Source: Stenopsyche tienmushanensis (lineage: Eukaryota > Arthropoda > Insecta > Trichoptera > Stenopsychidae). Taken from it: a DNA stretch of 64,000 nt. The stretch spans positions 248,001 through 312,000 of the forward strand of contig WACJ01000040.1 in the NCBI GenBank assembly GCA_008973525.1, in the 5' to 3' direction. Shown here in pieces: positions 33,750 through 44,746 of the stretch (positions are counted from its first letter, which is position 1; each line of letters starts with the position of its first letter). Below the pieces are notes generated by a model, which saw only the letters and a program-made list of their open reading frames with translations, ran no database searches and was not told the origin of the DNA. The position numbers and the translations under genes were made by a program.

Positions 33750-36590
33750 GTAGAAACTCGTAAAATATTCATACTTACAATTCAATAAAAATCGTATTCT
33801 AAAGAGTCTTTTAAAGGTCATAAAATTTAGGTATAATTAACTAAAATCGCTATTGTCGGATAAGCTATTAAGCTGTTGGGGAGCATCGACATACATGTAT
33901 GTCCGAATTCTCATGTCCCAAAAAGAGCACTCTTGCACAGAGAAATAGAGAACTTAGCGTAGCTCGGGAGACTGATACGGATAGCTTCCTCACATGCATC
34001 GCATGATTGTATAGATCGTTAAGCCCAAATTTATCGACTTATAATGATTTCGATTTCAAGTGTGTTATTTTTTTACGCAACGAAACGACCGAATATTGTG
34101 TGTTATCGAGAGTGTTTGTTTATTTAACTGCTTGCCGTTCTTCTCTGCGTGTTGAATGAGTCTTTGTTCAGTTATCATTTCCTTCTAAAGGAGGAGCAAA
34201 TGAATCGATTTTTTGTGCATTGTTTATGTAAAGAAATGACGTGGTCTTGTATTCACTATCAAGTATTCATTTACAATCGAAGATTGTCTTACGCTGATTA
34301 GGAGCTGACAGAAAGTAATCGGCGTAAAGCGATTATGACATCAACGACTTCATGGATTTTAAATTTGCTCGCTCCTCAACAGGTTAAGAACAAAATGAGT
34401 GTCTGGAAGTCGAAGCTCGATTGTTCGTGTTATCTTGCGAACAGGAGTTTGTTTTGATAAAAGATACTCGCATCATTCTTATTGTTGACCAATTTTGTTA
34501 TCCTCCCTTGACCGCTCTGGAGTGGTGTCATTAGCCAATTATCACCACTCCTTTGCAAAATCTACTCTTTCAGAAGTAATCTGGCAGGATTGCACGGTAA
34601 CCTTGTCCTTTCATTTTCGCAACAAATTAATAGGCAAAAATAGCCGAACAACAGAAAGCAGATACCATGCAAGTAGAACATTAAGAAATATTGTGTGCTA
34701 TCAACAGTGTTAAGGTTCATTTATTAAGCCTGGTTCATTGTCAAGCTTGGTACACGCTGCGGCGGAGCTGACATAAAAGTGGATTTACATTAGAGCGTAA
34801 CGTGTATGTTCTCCGGTTTGAATGGGTTAATAGCTGTCAATTTTGCACAAAAATATTACGAATATATAAAATTACGTTAAAAATATCGGAAGCGAAATGA
34901 ATTCATTCTCAAGTGCGCGCATTCGTCAAAAATGCGACGTGACGATACATAGACGTCGAACTTCAATCAGAAATTGTGCACTTGACATGGTGATACGTTC
35001 TGCATTGTGTAATAGTTTCAAATATGATTATTCAAAAACATAAAATCATCAATAAATCACGGATCCTACCTAAGCCATATGTGGAAGACGATAACAAACC
35101 GTTCCCCCAAAATCCGATGGAGATCGCCTACATTTGATGACGGATATGACAAATCAAGCAGAAAAATAGATGCTGCGTCTAAATTTCATATCATTGACGA
35201 TTTCTTCGATAGCCATCGTAAATTTGTCGATTTCTCGTCAATTAATTTCCTATCCACTATCAGCAATGTGTGTCATATTCCGCTTGGTTTGTTCCATGTC
35301 TTAATTGCTCCTTGCTTGCTTAGATGGGACCGCTTCGCTTTAATGGCACATCCGACGAATTGCAGTTGTGTGTCGCGTCCAATTGGCTCCGTCTCCAATT
35401 TCTTGCCGGCGAAATTCTACGCCATCCGGAAACGCTACGTGTTGTCTCGTCTGGGCGACCTTTTCACTTATGCTAATTAATTAAATGATGAATCACGACT
35501 GCTAAACGGTGTGGGTTCATTATTCAAGATTTTGGCGTCAGCGAGAGCAGAATGTCGGCCACTGCAGCCTCAGGTCCCAGATAACGGACACGACCTTAAT
35601 GCTACCTTGAAACGAAAACGGCGTAGTGACAAAGCAGATAATTGAACCATCGGCTACAACAACATCACATTCTATGGCAATTTCTCCAAAATCAGCGTTT
35701 TCACCTAACGATTCGTCTCCTTCACTTTCCAAGCGTTGAGCTGCTTGCGTCGTTTCCATTCTGCTTGGCGCCGTCAGCAGATTCCATTTGTGGTAGGTCA
35801 TTCTTAGAAGCTTCTTTGAATTCTAACGAAGCTCAATTTGAGATGTATTAATAAATACAGCCGTGTGTCGGTTATTTCTACGGTTTCAAAAGCCACGTCA
35901 GGGTAATGGTTCGATTTGATCGCTTCGTAAAGTTTTAACGGTATTATAGAAACGTTGCCAAATCAAACATTACATACTGATATTCCGGTTTTGCAAATTG
36001 AAAATATAAACTCCGCAGTTTAAATGTGTTTTTATAACAACTTTTGACCCCTTTAATGGCTTTGCACTATCGCTGATGATTAATTCATGTGTCATCTGAA
36101 GAGTGGCCAGGAAGTACTACCGTGGCATACCAAATTTCAATAACATTGTTATTGAGTTGAAATACTTTTTTTTAAAAATACAGCGATGAAACAACTACGT
36201 AGCAATATTTGAAAGAACTGTCAAAAATTTAAATGATAAGAAAATGTAAACTGGAAGCAAAGAAATGCCATCAATAAGCCTCAAAACATTCAACCAGAAA
36301 GTCCTTCTGTCAAACAAATTTTCTTTGACAGATTGACAGCTAAAAAAAGCTTAAAACATATATTATTCTATGTATAACATGGGGGGGTGAGAGGCTTACG
36401 CTTCCAAGCGGACAGTCTCACTGAGTCCGTTCATTATCGGTTCGTAGAAGAGGGCCGCAGATAGAAGATCGCGGCCAAGACGATCGGTCGAATCGACTTC
36501 AAACTTAACTCCAATTCAAACTAACTTAATATTGCATTAGAAATAAAAACACGGCATTGAAAATAAAGCGCTATGGATCGCAATATTTAA
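33750..36590. other. Gene-poor DNA with unproven ORFs
   Basis: The 35000-35850 stretch is less AT-rich, with a 133-residue ORF at 35079-35480 (+) and an 87-residue ORF at 35538-35801 (-). The latter reads an acidic segment (LESEGDESLGENADFGEIAIE) and is followed by a plausible donor (TTTCAAG/GTAGC). No family was recognised and no second exon could be linked, so I do not call a gene. The remainder appears noncoding. Confidence 0.35.
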
Positions 36591-36591
36591 A

Positions 36592-36655
36592 CGTGTAGGG
36601 GTACCTTTACAGTACGAACTTACCATCGACGTACGAGTGTGTGATGAGACGCATC
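36592..36655. repeat. Right arm of spaced inverted repeat
   Basis: This is the inverted mate of 33650-33711. The identical core is ACGTGTAGGGGTACCTTTACAG at its left end. Confidence 0.55.
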
Positions 36656-36781
36656 TCTTTCCCCGTTCCACTAATCTCCTCACTCGACGTGCGAAACTAT
36701 TATTTCTTTATCATTTGAGTCCGTTCGCAGCATATGCGGGATTCCTCATCGCTTTTATCGCCTTCTGGGATGTTATTACCA

Positions 36782-36832
36782 ACCTTGGCCTCGCACAAGG
36801 TTTTCATATAACCTTGACCGGTGCTTATATAA
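36782..36832 (+). promoter_or_regulatory. CAAGGTT half-site cluster next to a TATA box
   Basis: Three CAAGGTT/AACCTTG half-sites, two of them forming the palindrome CAAGGTTTTCATATAACCTTG minus one end, lie directly before GCTTATATAA (36823-36832). CAAGGT is the core of extended nuclear-receptor half-sites of the FTZ-F1/ERR type. No transcript downstream was identified, so the promoter call is tentative. Confidence 0.25.
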
Positions 36833-36999
36833 CACCTCGCGTACTGTTCTCGATTGACATCATTAACGGAGTCCTATGTAATATCTACCCTTGAGAAGAA
36901 AATCAGAAAACTAACAGACTTGCACGAAAATCTTATCCTATTTTCGCAAAATCACTTGCGTTTTTCATATAATTTTAAACGCCAGTCTACTTAAAATGA

Positions 37000-37155
37000 A
37001 TTTATTGTTTGTCCGTATTTAATGCGCTTCCATACCATTCATACGGTTGCGATAAAACTTTATCAACTTACTGTTTACATTTGCGGGAATAACATGGGCA
37101 TAATAAAAATATTGTATGGATGCACCATGTTGGCGCATATTGGTCTGGTGAAATG
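37000..37155 (+). repeat. Dispersed repeat, TTCGTATTTAATGCGCTG family
   Basis: GTTTGTCCGTATTTAATGCG.. followed by GCGATAAAACTTTATCAA and TTGGCGCATATTGGTCTGG matches 28000-28175 across its length with about 20-25% differences by eye. Confidence 0.55.
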
Positions 37156-37521
37156 AAGTTTGTCAGACGAAATTGAGTGTGCATATGCTTTTGGATCCCA
37201 GCTCTTTGGCTCGCACTACACGTGATCTGAAGCAATAAACCATGTACTGCGTTTCTTTTCATTTGAAGAGCAAAAGAGCATTTGGCCTGAATTTAGAAAA
37301 AATAAATTTCATGCACATTTCAGCTCATTGTATGACTAGCTGTACTCTGTACGTTCAGCAAATAAAGACTGCAAATAAAAGTATCCAAATTATGCCATAC
37401 GCTTATTATGCGAGAATCTGCCCATTGCTAATATATAACTACGGTACTAATTTATTCAAATTTACCTGGATTATGCAAGGACTTGTTTCAAATTCTCGTG
37501 TACTCCTGGACACCTGTATAA

Positions 37522-37758
37522 ATCGGAAGGGTCCAGACTCAAGGATCGACGAAGCGAAGATTTGCGTATGCTAATGATGAACCAACTACGTCAATCATCA
37601 GGTCATCGATTCGGCGCGACTTATTGTTATTCAAGGAAGAAGCAGAAATAGACGTAATCGAAGGTGATATATATATAGACGATTTTGATCGTCTGCAAGA
37701 TCCGGACATAATGACCCAGTTTCTCTCATTGAGCTCCAGCAAGAATAGCATTTGTATC
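37522..37758 (+). CDS. Possible internal exon of an unknown gene
   Basis: An open frame of 79 codons ends exactly at a strong donor (ATTTGTATC/GTAAGT). The product is acidic: DLLLFKEEAEIDVIEGD, IYIDDFDRLQDPDIMTQF, LSLSSSKNSICI. The 5' border is unclear; weak acceptors are present at about 37547 and 37553. A 136-residue ORF on the opposite strand (37631-38041) overlaps it, so coding on either strand is unproven. No partner exon was found and the family is not recognised. Confidence 0.25.
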
Positions 37759-38129
37759 GTAAGTACTTTTTTCTTATCAGCTCGCAATCGTCTTTGGCTT
37801 GGTGAACGGGATTTGCATATTTTATGCAGCTTAATAAATCCACGTCACGTCGTCTGACGAGGGTAGAATGGTAACCATCAGTCATCGTTGCCATTTTTAT
37901 TAGCACATTTCTGAGTAGATGATTTATGGCGGCAATATTAAAGATCGCTCTTAAATATCCCATTCGGGCTTGCCATCGGACGTACGCGAACACTTTCGGA
38001 ACAACCGATCTATATTTATAGTGCTGTGACCTATCGGGCAACTCAAAAAAATGCCTAACGTCTAATTTATTAAATTACTCATCGGTCAAGACGTGCAGAA
38101 GCAGAGAGCGAGACTTTTGGAACTCGTTT

Positions 38130-38440
38130 TTGGCTCTCTGCAAATCGAGCAAGGTTGACCAAGCGCTCATGATTAACAGGTTGAAGTCCGGAGGACTCGC
38201 ATGCGCGTCTTCTCAAGCAAAAAGCTCTAGGCATTCGAAATGTAGACGTACAGAAGAAGGCTTAAAATTCAGGTCGAAGTACTCGACACCATAAAAAAGG
38301 CGCAAATTGGAATACATTGACCATGTCATAAGAAACCAAAAATATGATCTTCTTTGCCTGATTGTACAGGGAAAGATCATCGAAGTCAGGATCGGCGGAA
38401 TACATCATGGTTGAAGAACCTCCGGCAGTAGAGCGGTCTT
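38130..38440 (+). pseudogene. Retroelement RT C-terminal fragment
   Basis: Broken frames give LEYIDHVIRNQKYDLLCLIVQGKI and then IGGIHHG.KNLRQ. These correspond to the tail of endonuclease/RT non-LTR elements (the usual LGHVMRN.KY.LLQLI..GKI and GRR..SWLKNLR). It is a degenerate fragment. Confidence 0.55.
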
Positions 38441-39294
38441 GGCAACGGAATATTCTTCCTGGTAACATTTTCTTTCGACAACTAGCGTACTGCAGAAAAG
38501 AAGAACTTCGTGATCAAAATCTATGTCTTTGCATAGTTCAAGTATGCATTAAGTACCTCTTGCAGAGAAGTTGGAAGAATCTGATTTTGACCAAAGCACA
38601 TATGGTGCACCATTCGTACAAACTCCACAGGCGTTTTTCCTCTTTAATCCTCCAATCTCAAAAAAAAACTTATTTATGTTCTAAATCCAACAAAGAAATT
38701 TTCAGCGTCGTAGCTTAAATGATATCAGAGTTATATCAATTTAACTGAAGACTTTTTCAGAAATTGTTCGGTTCCAGCTTAAAGAACAGTGCAAAATCGC
38801 CCGGACCGTAACCTGTTAAGAAGAGCGACGTACAGACTAAATATATCCCACGAGACTTTGCAATTGATTTGTATCTTCAAAAAGTCTTCTTGAAAAAACA
38901 AGCTCATTCGAGCAATATTCTCCTAGGTTGATTTCTTCAAATTTTATTTCCAGATTTTCCAGGAAGGCCAGCTAAATCATCGCTGTGAAAATACACTACA
39001 AAAAAGATAACTTAAACATCTGTAAAATGACTGCAGAATAACTGGTAATAATATCATCACAGTTTCAATTCATGGAAAAGAATCACTACAAAACAAAGTT
39101 ATGGATGAATTGGAAAGATGTTTGTCAACGTGGATTGTTGATAAATATCAAAACGATGTCCCCCTGAGATTCTTAATTTGCATGAAAATTAGAAGATTAG
39201 ATTAAAAGAAGATTTATATTACGGTATTTCAAACAAATAATTACCAAATAGCTAGTTAATGAATCAAAAGTAACTGGCATTGAAGATATATACA
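38441..39294. other. No supported feature
   Basis: AT-rich, with many stops in all frames. Nothing recognised. Confidence 0.4.
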
Positions 39295-39510
39295 GGGTAC
39301 GACAGAGAAACAATCTTATTTTTAAAATGAACAACACAAAAAGTACGCTTCTAGCTTCTAAAGCGATAAATAAATCTAAATAGAAATAAATGTTAGGTTT
39401 TATTCTTTTGGATGCGCATCACTTTATTCTTCTCTAAATAATTACTGCTTAAGGGCACGCGTTTCAAATAAGGAAGTTTCCCTGCTGCACCCTGTGCATA
39501 CATACTTTCA
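39295..39510. repeat. MITE-like repeat ending CTGCCGCACCCTGTA
   Basis: It starts TACAGGGTACGACAGAGAAAC and ends GGCACGCGTTTCAAATAAGG..TTTCCCTGCTGCACCCTGTG. It is a member of the family also at 33240-33530, 56219-56386 and 60377-60572. Confidence 0.55.
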
Positions 39511-39559
39511 TATGTGGCTTACACAGTCATATATGAGAGTTCTGACCACCGACAACCTA

Positions 39560-39715
39560 TACTGCCATTTTCGTGTGTTCTGAGCCTCCTCTCTCCAATT
39601 ATCTAGGTCCAGACATGCGGCATCTATGTTTAGCTGTCTATCCCAGCGTAGACGAGGTCTTCCGACGCGTCTACTGCCACTCGGTCACGAATATACATTA
39701 CAGTGTGGGTAAAAC
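39560..39715 (-). pseudogene. Retroelement RT tail fragment
   Basis: On the minus strand it reads SGSRRVGRPRLRWDRQLNIDA and then LDLDNWREEAQNT. This is the conserved last part of an endonuclease/RT element, like the fragment at 41740-41960. Confidence 0.65.
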
Positions 39716-41735
39716 CTGACTCACTTTCATTTAAACACGAAACACAATAAACAATATTAGAGATTAGAGGAGATGACGATGTAGATACATAAAATTCTAT
39801 GAAATATTTTGAAATAGATATTGAAATTAAAAAATCTTGATTTTAACAACTGATGTGAAAAAATATCGCATAACAACATTTTAGCCGACTCCAACCAAAA
39901 TAGAGCATAATTTATAGGAAATTTGCTTCCCGCGCGAAACCATCAGCCGATAAAGAACACATTAACATGATTCCCGCACGTAATGTGTTAAATGTCAATG
40001 TGTTAATGGAATCTCGCTCAATATCTCTGTCAAATGAATACTTACTAAACTTTAGGTGGTCGACAAACAAAAATATGAAGGAAGCCTTCATGCATCTTAG
40101 CATTTTATATTAACCATCATGGAAGTAAAATACAGCATGTTCCAGATTTTTTTACACGTCACGGTAAAAGTGAATCATCGTAAGTCGTAATAAAAGTCAA
40201 TTGCATTGCATATGCATTGCTCTTTTTTTATTTTAGCTAAAAAATATAGTTGTGTTTGTGTAATATATAATAAAATAGTTTTGCTACTTGCCTAGTAGTA
40301 TCTTTATGCTGCGTGTAGATAAACATATATTTTAAGAGCTTTCTGTTGCTATGGTAATCTTTTATGGCGTATATTCGGCGAGGTCGCGTACATATCGCGG
40401 CGCAGTTTGTAACAATGGTCCCAACCCACGGGTCGGCTGCGATGAACGACGGAACAAGACGTGAGATCGGCGATAAAAGTCGAAATGAGGCAGGTGATCA
40501 ATAAAATGTCGAACAGTCGGCACAACGTATTTATTCAATCAATCCATAGTAGGAGAACTAGTGGCAAGCAAGCGAACAAGCGAGTAATGAATCTACTTGT
40601 CGGAACGTCTTTTTGAACTCGAAGTTGGTCGTCTTCTCGAAGATCTTCCTCCATCGAAGTTCAGAAGCGAAGAGAGAATCCCCGAGCGCGAAGAGCAAAG
40701 ACAGAAGCTGGTCGTCTTTCTCGGGAATGGACTCCTTTGCAGAAATTTTTTCTTGAAAGTAGAAAATCCAAATCTGATAACCTTGCAATTTTCCAGGATT
40801 TCCTTCCACGTTACAAATATGAAAATAATAATGATTCGAAGTCCTGATTTAAATATCATTGGTTTAATGTATTTTTTTAAATTAAAAGTCTGGTCACAGT
40901 GGACGAACATATGCATTCTTCTTGTGAGTCTGATTCTGTTGGCAAAGCAGCTGTGGCAATGATAACGATGATGAAAGTGTTACGGAAGATTCACCGTTAC
41001 TACAATACAATTCCTGTTATAAAGTATTTATTAATCTTATTCCAAATAAAGCATCGCCCTTGAAGAGTACCACTCTTCAAATTTGTTCACAAGAAGAGCG
41101 TACCACAATAAGAAGATAGATGAATCTTCTTCTTGGTTGTATATCATCAATATCCTACATTTAAATATGAATATAAAAAATAAAAGAGTTCCTCCCCAAT
41201 CAAACTTCTTAGTATCATGAGTGTTTCAATTATTTTGGAGGATTTTCAAATTTTTTAGCTTATTCATTACCATGTCTACCAATCCATTTCTATTAAGAAT
41301 GCTTCCCATCATCAGTTCATCGAATTCACGCCAAACAACTAAATCATTAAATCCTTCAACTCCCACTAGATCTGCCAAATATCTGGGAATATTCATCCTT
41401 AGCTATCGGGATATATTGCCTCTCAAAACAACTTCTGGCCACATAGCTATCCAGCAGGCATTCAGAGCTGATGATTTATATTACGAACTGCCGAAATCAT
41501 TATTTTCGAGCAATCTAAACTTGCTATATTTTCACACTTGGATTCAATCAATCATGATTATTTGTATACAGTATCGACCTAATCTAGGGTTCGTATCAAC
41601 GTATTTGTTACAGTTTTTATTTCAGTTAACAAATCATTTGGGATTTTTTAAGGAAGGAACTTGATTGACAAACCCCAATTTACATCCTTATTATAATGAT
41701 TCTTAGCTTCTTCTTTCAAATAGATAAGACCGACA
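39716..41735. other. No gene; unproven ORFs at 40597-40962 and 41221-41664
   Basis: The 40400-40760 stretch has a higher G+C content, overlapping ORFs on both strands and an internal repeat of TGGTCGTCTT.CTCG (about 40626 and 40710). It may be remains of a retroelement. The 147-residue ORF at 41221-41664 has no recognisable family. Confidence 0.35.
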
Positions 41736-41739
41736 ATAT

Positions 41740-41960
41740 TGAATGTATGCTAGAAGAATTTATGAAGCCATGAGATCCAATCGAGATGTCATGGACATGT
41801 ACGACAAAGCGTTAATGACCAGCTTCATCCAAACCCGCCATCTGCATTGGGTAGGTCATGGCGCACGGATGCAGACTCGCAGAGTCCTTCGTACCATATT
41901 AGAATCGAGACCGAATGGCAGTAGACGCGTCGGAAGACCTTGTCTATGCTGAGATAAACA
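41740..41960 (+). pseudogene. Retroelement RT tail fragment
   Basis: An open frame reads MYARRIYEAMRSNRDVMDM, then HLHWVGHGARMQTRRVLRTI and NGSRRVGRPCLC. These correspond to the end of the RT and the zinc-knuckle-proximal tail of a non-LTR element. It stops at TGA 41950-41952. Confidence 0.65.
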
Positions 41961-42177
41961 AGATGATATTTGAACATAGAGACATTTATGTAATCCTTCT
42001 ATTAAGAATTCACTTTGATCGGCATTTTATAAGTACAGCCAGTGGACAGAATTTATGCGACACTTGGATCCAAGCGGTCTATTTTTGAATTAGCGCCATT
42101 TTGAGAGTTGCTGAATGTTTCAAAAAAGTCAGCAAAGTAATACTGAACCGCAATAAATACATTTGCTTTTTAGTTGC

Positions 42178-42204
42178 GGCGTTTTTCGACAGTCGAAAAA
42201 ACGC
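42178..42204. repeat. Short palindrome
   Basis: GCGTTTTTCGAC AG TCGAAAAAACGC forms a hairpin with one bulged A. Its context is unassigned DNA. Confidence 0.4.
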
Positions 42205-42426
42205 TTTTAAATTCGATTCGTAAGCAGAATCCGTTACACATTTTCTACATTCAATGATACAAGATCGCCACAAAAAAGCCTCATCATTCAATATGGCAGT
42301 GAAGATGCTGCTGGACTATTTTATTCGATCAGGTCGCTTCGACGGCGTTAAGGTGCGAAGAAAGTGTCCACCCACCCTTTCAACACAGTTTTGGATTTCC
42401 GTTAAAAAAAATACGTATATGGTGTA

Positions 42427-42721
42427 TGTTACTAGGACGGCCCAGCCTACTTTAGCATAGGAATACTTTCTTCTCGGAAGGTGACGTCACGAAGAACCTC
42501 TCACCTGATTGGCCGTCGACCTAGACAGGTGAGATAAATCATGGTCATCATGATAATGTCACTCGGACTGGGACGAGCATCAAATAGATTGCCTGTGTGA
42601 GTTAAAAGGACTCATCCAATTTAAATCTGCCGGAGAGCTTTCCTCAAAGTGTGTTCAAAGATATATATTGTAAATTAAAATTAGATAAAATAAATTAGTA
42701 AGATAGTCACGCTTGCGACTA
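42427..42721 (+). mobile_element. Possible solo LTR
   Basis: This roughly 295-bp block starts TGTTACTAGG and ends CGACTACA (TG..CA termini). Near its end it contains TATATATT and AAATAAATTAG, like an LTR promoter and poly(A) region. No target-site duplication and no second copy in the window were found, so this is tentative. Confidence 0.25.
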
Positions 42722-42935
42722 CATTTGGCGTGAACCACCTATGTAAATTAGCTTTTGAGTGGGGGGGAGGCTTCCGTGATTGTACAGATCATAAAATTCT
42801 CCGAATTTATTATCAAAAATGCTATAAAAAGTCCTAAAAGAAGATAAAGTGGCCACAAGGTCTGCGTGCGCAATCGGTCCGCTTTTCGGACCGTTAACAC
42901 GGCGAATGAGCGCCTTGCTATTTGAAAACAAAGGA
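42722..42935 (+). repeat. GGTCCGCTTTTCGGACC hairpin repeat, copy 1
   Basis: It contains GGCGTGAACCACCTATGTAAATTAGC, TGGCCACAAGGTCTGCGTG and the perfect hairpin CGGTCCGCTTTTCGGACCG (42875-42893). Five more copies in the window share these blocks in the same order. Confidence 0.65.
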
Positions 42936-43235
42936 ACAGTTGAGACGAATAGGCAGCGGCTTACTGGTTTTTCGATTTGGCGTCCATTCCTTTTACTCCA
43001 CGCCCTCCATAGGAGGCTTCAGACCACATGCACTCGATGATGCGTTGGAGGAGGAATAAAATAGGTTCAGCTAAATTCAAAGGAATTACTACTACCACTA
43101 CGAGTCCAACCTCAATTTAAAAGGGGCTGTTCTCTCTTCTTCGCCGTTCTTTCAGCAACGATTTTGTCCACCTCTACTCTACATCATTACCTCAGAGATT
43201 CGAATGTTACCCACGGACCCTATTATTAGTATTAG
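42936..43235 (+). repeat. Dispersed repeat shared with 62690-63420
   Basis: GGCAGCGGCTTACTGG, TTTTACTCCACGCCCTCCA.AGGAGGC, GAGTCCAACCTCAATTTAAAAGG and CCTCTACTCTACATCATTACC occur in the same order in the repeat inside the zinc-finger gene. It is noncoding and could be a non-LTR 3' region. Confidence 0.6.
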
Positions 43236-44746
43236 TTTTCTTTGTTAGGTCGTGTACTTCTGGGACTATTTTTATAAATCTTCAAAATTTAAATTTTTGA
43301 ATCCAACATGATATAAATAAGTATTATATTGATATATATTCCTATGCGCATTCGTGTTTTAGCATGCATCTTCATCCAGAATGACTCAGAACAACGTCTG
43401 AAATAACCCATGCGTTTCTGACACCAATGTAACGCATAGGTGAGGGGTTCCTAAGTCATGGCGATGGCTGCATGTATTGTAGATCTTGGGTATTTATATA
43501 TAATTATTGGCATTAAGGTATTTTTATATTGTCTACTATCCAAACGTTTGTTTTAAATCTTATCGACATATCAAAAGAAGACCGAATGCATTTTTATAAG
43601 CAGATATGTAAACAACGCTGTTTCTCCAATAGAAACTATGCCAAAAAGAAATGATAGTTTTTGTGGGTATAAATATTTGTAAATACATTTAGCATGTTTT
43701 AATTTGAGTTGCTTTCTTCACAAGGCCAAATTGAGAGCATCTGATGTTTGCTGTCAGAAAGAAAGTACTGGTAATTCAAGTTCTTTGTCAGTGCCAGGCT
43801 GACTGCCTCGCTGGCGGGTTTCGTGCCAACAACTCCGCGCGTTCATATCTCTCTTTCGAATTATGCACATATAGTGAGTTTTCCTATGGATTTATACCAA
43901 AAAGTTGACCAAACAAATGCAAAAAAGTCACACAAACAACCACCGGCCATTTGCGATAATGTCGAGTCGAAACTGTGCCCGCTAACTGTACGTGTTAGCC
44001 GACTAATTGCGTTACCGAATACAATAAAATCTCGTTTATTAGAATTCGTCTGCGGTTAGAATTCGTCGAATTACGGTAATGTGTCCCGAAAAAAATTATA
44101 TCCAAACAGCTCGAACATCATCGAGTTCTTGTGTCGCAATTAAGAACTTGACAATGATCAATTTGCACTAAGCTGGCGTGACGAATTGCGATCTACTTCT
44201 TTGAACTTTCGGTCGTTTTACCTTTCTTAATGAGACGCTTCTCAAACATTTTTTTTTGTATCGATCTCCCAAACGTATCGAACGACGATAACGGTGCTCT
44301 TGTTCATAATGAAAAAACTTCAGAAGGGTTAATTGGTTTCTCATTGCGGTATCAAGTTTCAACGTCCATAACAGTAGAGCTAAATTATGACTACCGTAAA
44401 TTAAATTTTCGTGCTATAATTATTTCATGAAATTGTGGCCGTCAATCACAGTGTCAATCAATTGTCATGGGACGCAATTCGACGCTTTGAGCACTTTGAA
44501 ATATGACCTGCAACGAAAAAGGCCGTTAAAAAGACAATCAACGCCAATTTATAACAAACCCGAACGTCCTCTTTCTAAAGAGTCTTTATAGAGAAGTCGA
44601 TCGCATTCATATTAACAAGTGTAAAAATCGTCTTACCTCGTGTCTTCAGCTAGCTTCCATGGGAAGCTATGGCTGTCAAGTGACGTCGAGTCCCTAATCG
44701 CACCAGAGATGTCCACGGGGGGATCGCAGAAGAGCAGCTAGCAGCC
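43236..44746. other. Upstream region of the protease gene
   Basis: No coding feature was recognised. The last 110 bp before the start codon at 44747 are GC-richer (5'UTR-like). A TATA-like TCTTTATAGAGAAG lies at about 44583-44596. Confidence 0.35.

Noticed and set aside
35079..35480. 133-residue plus-strand ORF as a gene
   Set aside because: It has no family resemblance, no signal or splice support and no strand preference. It is described only as part of an intergenic stretch.
42875..42893. GGTCCGCTTTTCGGACC hairpins as histone 3' ends
   Set aside because: The stem and loop differ from the histone consensus (loop CTTTT, no AAAAC flank), the hairpins occur in both orientations in a dispersed repeat, and no ORF ends just upstream.
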